Assembly (NCBI GenBank): GCA_018303515.1
Contig: JAGVXZ010000001.1
Span: forward strand, 1 to 5,011
Direction: 5' to 3'
DNA length: 5,011 nt
Source: Candidatus Woesearchaeota archaeon
Lineage (GTDB): Archaea; Nanobdellota; Nanobdellia; SCGC-AAA011-G17; GW2011-AR18
A model generated the notes under the pieces. The model worked only from the letters and a program-made list of their open reading frames with translations, was not told where the DNA came from and ran no database searches. Positions 1-4,552 of this stretch are shown piece by piece. The number at the start of each line of letters is the position of its first letter. The first letter of the stretch is position 1. Position numbers and translations under genes: made by a program.

Positions 1-1
1 T

Positions 2-589
2 GTTAACTGGAACACTAATAGTGGAGATATTACATTAGACTTAGATCAGGATTTAGTAATTTATTTTGAAATTAATAATAATGAATTAACTTACTTAGGA
101 CATTCAGATGGTGCATCCACTACAACTAATGATATTAAATTCGGTTCTTTGGACATCTCTTCTTACAATGAAAATTTAAGATTAAAAGAAGGAATTATAA
201 TTGAAGACCCTGAATCACATTTAAAATCTGATAAAATAATTCTAAGGATTCCACAAGATATCAATGATTTTAAAGCAATAATTTCAATACAAACTCAAAC
301 AATTGAAAACAATGATTGTACAATCGAAACAGTTAATATTGTAAGATCGAGAATGTACACAGATGATAAAAATCAAATTTTAATTGGAACAGACAGTTTA
401 GCAGATAGATATCTTAGCAACAAATTATTAAATCTTTATAATAATAATCATGGTATAATCGCATTACTAGAAAAAGATGGGACAAAAATATTATTAATAC
501 TTGGCCATACACCCTCAGATCTCTATTCTGGAATAAATACTTTACTAAATAAAGAGCAGGAATTAAACGGTGAGGTTATTATATTCTAG
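2..589 (+). CDS. C-terminal part of an S-layer-like surface protein (partial)
   Basis: The reading frame is open from the left edge of the window to TAG at 587-589, so about 195 C-terminal residues are visible and the true start lies outside. A TTG at 149-151 could be mistaken for a start, but the frame is coding-like well upstream of it (acidic beta-strand-type sequence such as LDLDQDLVIYFEI). Two segments recall archaeal S-layer proteins: 'GIIIEDPESHLKSDKIILRIP' in shortened form (GIIIEDP...ILRIP), and a C-terminal block with ILIGTDSLADRYLSNKLL, GIIALLEKDGTKILLILGH and a final GEVIIF. The last block matches the pattern I know from DPANN and methanogen S-layer C-terminal domains: a glycine-rich 'xxVGGPxxN' turn, then 'G.GxIKLxExxGKxxLxVAGYxxxDTxxAAxxL'. 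The usual GGPC turn is IGTDS here. The protein would sit outside the cell, but signal peptide and anchor are not in view. The family call rests on pattern memory only. It converges on the gene at 579-971 with an 11-base overlap. Confidence 0.55.
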   Translation, partial: VNWNTNSGDITLDLDQDLVIYFEINNNELTYLGHSDGASTTTNDIKFGSLDISSYNENLRLKEGIIIEDPESHLKSDKIILRIPQDINDFKAIISIQTQTIENNDCTIETVNIVRSRMYTDDKNQILIGTDSLADRYLSNKLLNLYNNNHGIIALLEKDGTKILLILGHTPSDLYSGINTLLNKEQELNGEVIIF

Positions 590-971
590 TATCATCATCA
601 GTAACATTTCTTTGATCATAACTAATTGCTTCATAATCTCCTTTATTTATTTCATCCCCATACTTTTTATTTTTTTTAGTCTCATAAGTTCCATTTAAAT
701 TCTGTTTGTAAATATTATCTTTGGGATAATCTTTTTCATCATCCTTTTCTCTTCTTATATCAAGTTCATTATCTATTAAATCCTCGTTAATAAGATTTGA
801 TAATTCTTTTTCTACGACCTTGACAAGATTACTCTCACTCAGATTTTTAGTCTCTTCAAACCTATGATCCTCAACAAGTAGATTATTTTCATCATTTGAT
901 TCTTTTATTTTTTTTAGAACTTCTATAAAAGCTTCAATATCTTCTTGAGTTATTTCAGATTTTTTTACCAT
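579..971 (-). CDS. Short, highly charged hypothetical protein
   Basis: I do not recognise this 130-residue protein. Its N-terminal third (about residues 6-30, EITQEDIEAFIEVLKKIKES) looks like an amphipathic helix, and a second helical stretch at about 45-65 contains VVEKELSNLINEDLI. The remainder is rich in Asp, Glu, Lys and Asn and is probably disordered. No signal peptide, membrane segment or metal-binding motif is visible, so it is likely cytoplasmic. That it is a real gene is supported by a well-placed ATG (969-971), an AGGAAA Shine-Dalgarno-like site eight bases upstream, and a TATA-like box near 1013-1022. Its last codons overlap the end of the convergent S-layer-like gene by 11 bases. 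The start is reasonably secure; the function is unknown. Confidence 0.6.
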   Translation of the reverse strand: MVKKSEITQEDIEAFIEVLKKIKESNDENNLLVEDHRFEETKNLSESNLVKVVEKELSNLINEDLIDNELDIRREKDDEKDYPKDNIYKQNLNGTYETKKNKKYGDEINKGDYEAISYDQRNVTDDDTRI

Positions 972-976
972 CTTAA

Positions 977-982
977 TTTCCT
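977..982 (-). promoter_or_regulatory. Ribosome binding site of the charged hypothetical gene
   Basis: The minus strand reads AGGAAA, with eight to nine bases between the AGG and the ATG at 971. This is a good archaeal Shine-Dalgarno spacing and supports this ATG as the start. Confidence 0.5.
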
Positions 983-1012
983 GAAAAGAGTATATTACTT
1001 TTTGATAATAAA

Positions 1013-1022
1013 ACTTATAAGG
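1013..1022 (-). promoter_or_regulatory. Probable TATA box for the charged hypothetical gene
   Basis: The minus strand reads CCTTATAAGT. A start of transcription about 25-27 bases downstream would fall near 990, leaving a leader of roughly 20 bases that contains the AGGAAA site. Inferred from spacing and sequence only. The rest of the gap 972-1135 is AT-rich and shows no other recognisable element. Confidence 0.45.
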
Positions 1023-1135
1023 CTTGTGAAATGGTCTAAATTAATTTCAAATGCAATGATGGTATGTTTATCTCAAATGTAATCAAATACTAATATTTAG
1101 ATATAATATCTTCTTTATATTGTTACTAATAATTT

Positions 1136-1456
1136 TTAATCATCATTTCTAGTAAAACTTGCAACTATCCCTAATTGGGGGACCTTATTTCTTGTATATT
1201 TTCTTATTGCAAAGCGATTGATTGTTCTGTCTATTCTTTCTTTAGTCTCAATGGGTAATTCCTCAATTCTAGATCTCAAATAGGTAAAACTTCCATAATC
1301 AGAATCAATAAAAACTCCAAATGGTTTTTCACCATAATAAACTAATAGAGAATCAGGATATCTTATTGATGATGCAAAACTAATTCCTTCAATCCTAGCT
1401 AAATCATAAAAAAAGTTTCCCTTTCTTCTTTCAGTTCTTTCTTCTCTTAATTTCAT
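1136..1456 (-). CDS. Hypothetical 106-residue protein directly downstream of tRNA-Lys
   Basis: I do not recognise this protein. It begins with a very basic stretch (MKLREERTERRKGNFFYDLA), continues with alternating strands and turns (SLLVYYGEKPFGVFIDSDYGS), then a charged helix (ELPIETKERIDRTINRF) and a basic tail ending in ASFTRNDD. The mix suggests a small soluble alpha/beta domain, perhaps binding nucleic acid, but there is no diagnostic motif. The frame can be extended upstream to a TTG at 1489, but that start lies inside the tRNA-Lys intron and the first 11 codons would be tRNA sequence. I therefore choose the ATG at 1454-1456. Only 12 bases separate it from the tRNA discriminator base, and there is no Shine-Dalgarno site. 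Either the mRNA is the trailer released when the tRNA 3' end is processed, or a promoter lies within the tRNA gene. Confidence 0.6.
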   Translation of the reverse strand: MKLREERTERRKGNFFYDLARIEGISFASSIRYPDSLLVYYGEKPFGVFIDSDYGSFTYLRSRIEELPIETKERIDRTINRFAIRKYTRNKVPQLGIVASFTRNDD

Positions 1457-1468
1457 TCTAATATTAGA
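1457..1468. repeat. Perfect 12-base palindrome between tRNA-Lys and the next ATG
   Basis: TCTAATATTAGA reads the same on both strands and exactly fills the gap between the tRNA discriminator base (1469) and the ATG of the downstream gene (1456). It could form a short stem in RNA, be a protein-binding dyad, or have arisen by chance in AT-rich DNA. Confidence 0.5.
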
Positions 1469-1585
1469 TGGCCCGTAGGGGACTATCAAGATCTTATCCT
1501 AGAAAATCTAAGACAATAAATCTATTTGAACCCCCGACCCCTTGGTTAAGAGCCAAGTGCTCTAGCCAAGCTGAGCTAACGAGCC
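1469..1585 (-). tRNA. tRNA-Lys(CUU) with a 42-base intron in the T loop
   Basis: On the minus strand the first exon (1585 to 1525) gives acceptor GGCTCGT, D arm GCTC/GAGC with a GG-containing loop, anticodon arm CTTGG-CTCTTAA-CCAAG (anticodon CTT, lysine AAG), variable loop GGGTC, T-stem GGGGG and T-loop start TTCAAA. The sequence then leaves the tRNA pattern. The missing 3' part, TCCCCTACGGGCCA, is found 42 bases further on (1482 to 1469). Joined, it gives T-loop TTCAAAT, T-stem GGGGG/CCCCT and acceptor GGCTCGT/ACGGGCC (one G-U pair in each stem), with discriminator A. The mature tRNA is 75 bases; CCA is not encoded. The junction corresponds to position 59/60, a known but non-canonical archaeal intron site. 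Splicing would need the archaeal tRNA endonuclease and RtcB ligase, neither visible here. A TATA-like box lies near 1608-1619. Confidence 0.93.
1483..1524 (-). other. tRNA-Lys T-loop intron with bulge-helix-bulge splice motif
   Basis: The splice motif can be paired completely. The outer helix is the tRNA T-stem (1531-1535 with 1477-1481). The central helix of four positions pairs exon bases 1527-1530 with intron bases 1485-1488 (A-U, C-G, U-A, then a U-U mismatch). Three-base bulges are 1526-1524 (AA|U) and 1484-1482 (AG|U), each cut after its second base. The inner helix is 1519-1523 with 1489-1493 (last pair U-G). The rest of the intron is a ten-base-pair hairpin, 1507-1516 with 1494-1503, containing two G-U pairs and a UUU loop. 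By sequence alone the junction could slide one base because both ends carry T; the bulge geometry selects the limits given. Confidence 0.88.
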
Positions 1586-1607
1586 ATATAAAGTTGGAAT
1601 CAGAATT

Positions 1608-1619
1608 CTTTTTAAAAAG
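1608..1619 (-). promoter_or_regulatory. Probable TATA box of tRNA-Lys
   Basis: CTTTTTAAAAAG is centred about 29 bases upstream of the tRNA 5' end at 1585, the distance expected for an archaeal TATA element. It is palindromic, so orientation is given by position rather than sequence. Confidence 0.5.
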
Positions 1620-1646
1620 TTAACTAATTAGTGAGCTGTAAAGTAA

Positions 1647-1859
1647 ACGTTACCTCACGTTACTAAATCTGGACTTTATTATGAATTAAACTATCTATTA
1701 CTCTCTAAAGAATATAAAAATGTACACCTTGTAACCATAAATCTTGATTATCAAATTGGAATGGATATATCTTCTAGTATTATTGCAGATAAATTTTAGG
1801 AAGTCTATAAACAACCGCGTGAAGAATGGGATACAGGAGTCAATCTGAGATTATTATAA
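1647..1859 (+). pseudogene. Possible remnant of a small ORF in the inter-tRNA spacer
   Basis: Between the two tRNA genes one plus-strand frame stays open from after a TAA (1644-1646) to TAA at 1857-1859, except for a single TAG at 1797-1799. It has no start codon at its left end; the first ATG is at 1761. The translation has protein-like character: SGLYYELNYLLLSKEYKNVH before the stop, and EVYKQPREEWDTG after it. The 'QPREEW' piece faintly recalls C-termini of AbrB/MazE-type antitoxins, but this is a weak impression. In DNA this AT-rich, an interrupted frame of 71 codons could be chance. No RNA gene or other element is evident in the rest of the spacer apart from the tRNA-Lys promoter and a CGTTAC direct repeat at about 1647-1662. 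Confidence 0.22.
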
Positions 1860-1861
1860 AT

Positions 1862-1936
1862 TAGCGAGGATTGGATTTGAACCAATGACCTCCGGGTTAT
1901 GAGCCCGACGGGCACTCCTAGCTGCCCCACCTCGCT
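1862..1936 (-). tRNA. Initiator tRNA-Met(CAU)
   Basis: The minus strand folds into a complete, intronless 75-base tRNA. It has acceptor AGCGAGG/CCTCGCT, D stem GGGC/GCCC, anticodon arm TCGGG-CTCATAA-CCCGG with anticodon CAT, variable loop AGGTC, T arm ATTGG-TTCAAAT-CCAAT and discriminator A; CCA is not encoded. It is called as the initiator rather than the elongator for two reasons: the first pair is A1-U72, typical of archaeal initiators, and the anticodon stem carries the three consecutive G-C pairs (29-31/39-41) that direct the tRNA to the ribosomal P site. Its TATA box is about 30 bases upstream at 1961-1970. No clear T-run terminator follows. Confidence 0.96.
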
Positions 1937-1960
1937 ATCTAAATCTACACAAACCCACAC

Positions 1961-1970
1961 TATTTATAAG
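1961..1970. promoter_or_regulatory. Shared bidirectional TATA element (initiator tRNA-Met / endonuclease V)
   Basis: TATTTATAAG on the plus strand reads CTTATAAATA on the minus strand; both are good archaeal TATA boxes built on a TTATAA core. The centre lies about 30 bases from the tRNA-Met 5' end (1936) and about 30 bases from the endonuclease V ATG (1995). One TBP site therefore fits both divergent genes. On the tRNA side the preceding AAAACC is purine/C-rich like a BRE; the plus side (CACACT) is less so. No other TATA candidate lies between the two genes. Confidence 0.6.
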
Positions 1971-1994
1971 GTTTTTGGGAATTTACCCTGTTTA

Positions 1995-2636
1995 ATGAAA
2001 GAGGAAATTAATCTAAAAGAGTTAAGCAATATAAAAGAGAACATATTAAAAGAAATTAAACCTAAAAATAAAATTGAATTAAAAAAAATAAAATTAATTG
2101 CAGGTTTTGATTTAGTATTTTTTAAAGAAGAAATTCTATGCGCAGGTATTCTAATCGATTTTAAAACAAAAGAAATGATTGAAACTCAAATTACTAAAAA
2201 TGAAATTCCATTTAATTATCACTCAGAGCTTATTGCATTTAGAGAAGGTCCATCTATCTTAAACACTTTAAATCAATTTTCTAAAAAACCAGATATACTA
2301 ATGATTGAAGGTAATGGACTGATTAATAAAAAAATATTAGGTTTACCAACTTACGTAGGAGTATTATCTAACATTCCAACAATAGGAGTTTCAAAAAAAT
2401 TAATATTTGGAAAATTAGAAGTTGATAAAATATTATTTGAAAACAAACAAGTTGGTTATGCAATAAAAACTAAAGATTATGCAAATCCAATTTATGTAAT
2501 TCCAGGAAATGATATCTCATTTGAAAATGCAAAAATAATTACAGAAATGTTATGTCTTGGTAATAAAATGCCTATGCCAATACACAAGGCTCATTCAATT
2601 CTAATAAAAGAAAAAAAATCATTTAACTCTCTTTAA
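1995..2636 (+). CDS. nfi: Endonuclease V with altered catalytic-site residues
   Basis: Endonuclease V cleaves the second phosphodiester bond 3' of deoxyinosine in DNA (some members act on inosine in RNA). At 213 residues it has normal family length. Family landmarks in order are: first strand IAGFDL with the metal-binding Asp at 39; FREGP with the catalytic Glu at 84; PDILMIEGNG at 99-108; the IPTIGVSKK block at 127-135 with the conserved Lys at 134; YVIPGNDISFENA at 167-179; and KAH with the conserved His at 200. Two features are unusual. The 'DG.G' aspartate (Asp110 of the Thermotoga enzyme) is Glu105, and the wedge normally read as PYIPG is PFNYHSE. The frame extends upstream to 1899, but that part runs through the tRNA-Met gene. 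The ATG at 1995 sits about 30 bases from the TATA box with no Shine-Dalgarno site, implying a leaderless mRNA. The 3' end overlaps the convergent gene by 18 bases. Confidence 0.92.
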   Translation: MKEEINLKELSNIKENILKEIKPKNKIELKKIKLIAGFDLVFFKEEILCAGILIDFKTKEMIETQITKNEIPFNYHSELIAFREGPSILNTLNQFSKKPDILMIEGNGLINKKILGLPTYVGVLSNIPTIGVSKKLIFGKLEVDKILFENKQVGYAIKTKDYANPIYVIPGNDISFENAKIITEMLCLGNKMPMPIHKAHSILIKEKKSFNSL

Positions 2637-3464
2637 CTCTGGAAGTGGGCATGCAGAAATTGCACACTGTGCTTTAAACCAGTTAAAAAATTCTTCTTCA
2701 TATCCATTTTTATAAAATTTATTAATATTTTTTGCATAAAGAACTGCATTCCTAGGTCCTTCTAATCCGGGATAATCCAACAATTCCATTCCTAAATTTG
2801 GATTTCCATTTTCAGGAAGATCATAAAAAGGCTCTGCTCTATACAAACAGTCTTCAGCTCTTTTATCTATCCTAATTGGATCTTCTGTAAATCCTAAATA
2901 CCCCCTCCTAAATTTATACCCTAATTCATCATTTACTAATCTTGGTAAAACATTAATCAAAAATCCCCAATAATCAGAAAAATCTAATTTTAAATCTAAA
3001 ATATGTGGTCTTCCATTATGCTCAGCAATCACATCATCAAGATCACTTAGTTCTCTCATCATTCCCCTTTCATCATACAATTTAAATTTAGAAAAAGGTA
3101 AAACTCCTTGCCTTTCACATAACTCAAAATAATGCTTCCTTGATATTGCAACTGCCTCGGGACTAGGATCTACAGGCACATTAAATGGATCTGGTGAAAT
3201 AGATCTTAGTTCCCCAGTAATTTTCTCTTGTAAAGGTAAACTTAAATCACTTGCAACGAAAAATAATCTTGCATGCAAAGGTTCTGTCGTTATTGATTTT
3301 AAAAAATCTGTTGAACTTAATCCTCTAAAATAATTGTATACAAATCTTGCACTTCTTGAAGTTTTAGGTTTTGGTTCACCTGTAACTTTATCAATTAAAT
3401 CCATAACAGGTTTAGGTGTTATAGTCCTCATAAATACTGTTAAAGCTCTTGCTGGATTTCCCAT
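2619..3464 (-). CDS. Uncharacterised 281-residue protein, second gene of a two-gene operon
   Basis: I do not recognise this family. The protein is soluble-looking, with no signal peptide or clear membrane helix. It has a basic N-terminal region (MRTITPKPVM, then KPKTSRSARFVYNYFRG at about 33-48), a motif GVLPFSKFKLY at 120-130, an aromatic-rich segment DFSDYWGFLI at 161-170, KFRRGYLGF at 184-192, and a C-terminal segment with two cysteines (QCAISACPLPE, 266-276). The upstream partner carries a similar LGILPFSTRIY motif. The ATG at 3464 is one base after the partner's TAA, and GGGGTGG nine bases upstream is a strong Shine-Dalgarno site. Coupled translation from one mRNA is therefore likely. 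The two products may work together or be diverged paralogues over part of their length. The 3' end overlaps the end of endonuclease V. Confidence 0.87.
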   Translation of the reverse strand: MGNPARALTVFMRTITPKPVMDLIDKVTGEPKPKTSRSARFVYNYFRGLSSTDFLKSITTEPLHARLFFVASDLSLPLQEKITGELRSISPDPFNVPVDPSPEAVAISRKHYFELCERQGVLPFSKFKLYDERGMMRELSDLDDVIAEHNGRPHILDLKLDFSDYWGFLINVLPRLVNDELGYKFRRGYLGFTEDPIRIDKRAEDCLYRAEPFYDLPENGNPNLGMELLDYPGLEGPRNAVLYAKNINKFYKNGYEEEFFNWFKAQCAISACPLPELKRVK

Positions 3465-3465
3465 T

Positions 3466-4491
3466 TTATTCTACCACCCCTTTTATTGTTTTCATCCATA
3501 ATACAACCCTTCCAAGTTCAGAACCACCTAATTTTTCTGTAGATTTCACATCTAACACTGCATTATTTGGTCCACAAGGTGTATTACTGATAATCATTTT
3601 AACATCATATGGTGCATCTTTACGTGAATAATTTAATACTCCATTTCTCATCACATATCCAAATTCTTCAAGCTCTGGTAAAAAATTATTTTTAAATTTA
3701 CTATATTTCAATCCCTGAATATCCACGTGTACTCTATAAGGAATTAATTCTCCCTTTACCCACTTTGTTCCATAACTCAGCATAATCTCCTCTGGAACAT
3801 ATAGAGTAGAAGGTTCATTCAATGGACTATCATCTTTTCCAGTATAAATCCTGGTAGAGAAAGGGAGAATACCTAATCTTACAGCTCTTTCTGCTTCATC
3901 ACCATAACTTCTTTTATAAATTTCAATTGCATCCCTATTTTCTTCAATTACTCTATTATATCTATCTTCAATATCTTCAACAGGAGGTTTTAGACTCTCA
4001 ACATTTTTTTGTGCTTCATAACTTTCTCTTCTTTTTTCTTTAAGCTCATCTTGAAAATTAACAAGGCTTCTTCTCAATTTCTTAATTCTTTGTTCAACAC
4101 CTTTTATTTCATCCTCATCAGTATTTATAAGACTTTTTTCAAATTCACCTAACTCTTCTTGGCAACCAATAATCCTTTGTGATAAATCAATTATTTCTTC
4201 AGTCAAACGAGTTGAATTATAAACATAACCTGATCTTTCATTAATAAAATTCTCGTAAGCCCTAATAATTTCTAAATCATTTGGAGGTATTTCTATTTTT
4301 TTTAAAGGGCTTACGTCCCTTGCAAGAAATTCTAAATCTAAATGTACTGGAACAATAGGAGTTTCCTTTACAAATGTTAATTCATTTATTCCTAACGGAT
4401 TTCTAAAAAAATTTACATCTATTCTTTCATCTAAAGCAGGAGCAGGTTTATTAAACCTTGAAAAAAATTCACTTCTTTTTGGTAAAGCCAT
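3466..4491 (-). CDS. Uncharacterised 341-residue protein with a central coiled coil, first gene of the operon
   Basis: I do not recognise this family. The N-terminal 75 residues are mixed and Pro/Phe-rich (RSEFFSRFNKPAPAL, VPVHLDLEFLARDV). Residues about 92-190 are strongly charged and helical with heptad-like spacing (ELGEFEKSLI, VEQRIKKLRRSLVNFQDEL), so a coiled coil or long helical hairpin is likely. Then come the LGILPFSTRIYTG motif (206-218), also present in the downstream partner, and a C-terminal domain with alternating strands (PYRVHVDIQGLKYSKF, DVKMIISNTPCG, GRVVLWMKTIKG). No signal peptide, membrane helix, Walker motif or zinc knuckle is visible. The ATG at 4491 lies about 27 bases below a TATA box at 4514-4522 and has no Shine-Dalgarno site, so the message is probably leaderless. 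The stop codon is one base before the start of the 281-residue gene. The product may be structural or a scaffold, but this is inference from the coiled coil alone. Confidence 0.88.
   Translation of the reverse strand: MALPKRSEFFSRFNKPAPALDERIDVNFFRNPLGINELTFVKETPIVPVHLDLEFLARDVSPLKKIEIPPNDLEIIRAYENFINERSGYVYNSTRLTEEIIDLSQRIIGCQEELGEFEKSLINTDEDEIKGVEQRIKKLRRSLVNFQDELKEKRRESYEAQKNVESLKPPVEDIEDRYNRVIEENRDAIEIYKRSYGDEAERAVRLGILPFSTRIYTGKDDSPLNEPSTLYVPEEIMLSYGTKWVKGELIPYRVHVDIQGLKYSKFKNNFLPELEEFGYVMRNGVLNYSRKDAPYDVKMIISNTPCGPNNAVLDVKSTEKLGGSELGRVVLWMKTIKGVVE
3474..3480 (-). promoter_or_regulatory. Strong Shine-Dalgarno site for the 281-residue gene
   Basis: The minus strand reads GGGGTGG, nine bases from the ATG at 3464 and wholly inside the last codons of the upstream gene. 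It contains the GGTG core complementary to the archaeal 16S tail. With the one-base gap between stop and start it supports translation as an internal operon gene. Confidence 0.6.
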
Positions 4492-4513
4492 AAAAAGTAT
4501 AGAATAACACTTA

Positions 4514-4522
4514 CTTATAAAG
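4514..4522 (-). promoter_or_regulatory. TATA box of the two-gene operon
   Basis: The minus strand reads CTTTATAAG, a near-consensus archaeal TATA box in the 61-base gap after rtcA. Its centre is about 27 bases from the ATG at 4491, so transcription would start at or next to the start codon. This gives the orphan operon its own promoter, separate from rtcA. No T-run or hairpin terminator for rtcA is evident in the gap. Confidence 0.65.
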
Positions 4523-4552
4523 ATTTCTATTAATAACTATCACTATCATAAA

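Noticed and set aside
149..151. TTG as start of the S-layer-like gene
   Set aside because: The same frame is open and protein-like back to position 2, so the gene continues off the left edge.
1099..1111. Inverted repeat AGATAT-A-ATATCT as a terminator
   Set aside because: It is a short all-AT-type dyad with a one-base loop and no T-run in a very AT-rich spacer; it cannot be told from chance.
1469..1585. Truncated tRNA pseudogene, or half of a split tRNA
   Set aside because: The 3' segment is present in order 42 bases downstream, with complementary stems and a good splice fold, so a cis-spliced intron explains everything.
1797..1799. TAG read through as an amino acid (recoding) in the inter-tRNA ORF
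   Set aside because: TAG is the ordinary terminator of the S-layer-like gene in this window, and the ORF has no start codon; decay or chance is simpler.
1899..1994. N-terminal extension of the endonuclease V frame by 32 codons
   Set aside because: It runs through the initiator tRNA gene and the shared promoter, and its low-complexity Pro/Thr/Ser translation has no place in the family; the ATG at 1995 fits length and promoter spacing.
3449..3631. Plus-strand 60-codon frame
   Set aside because: It lies opposite the end of the 341-residue gene and has no promoter or ribosome site of its own; it is an antisense shadow.
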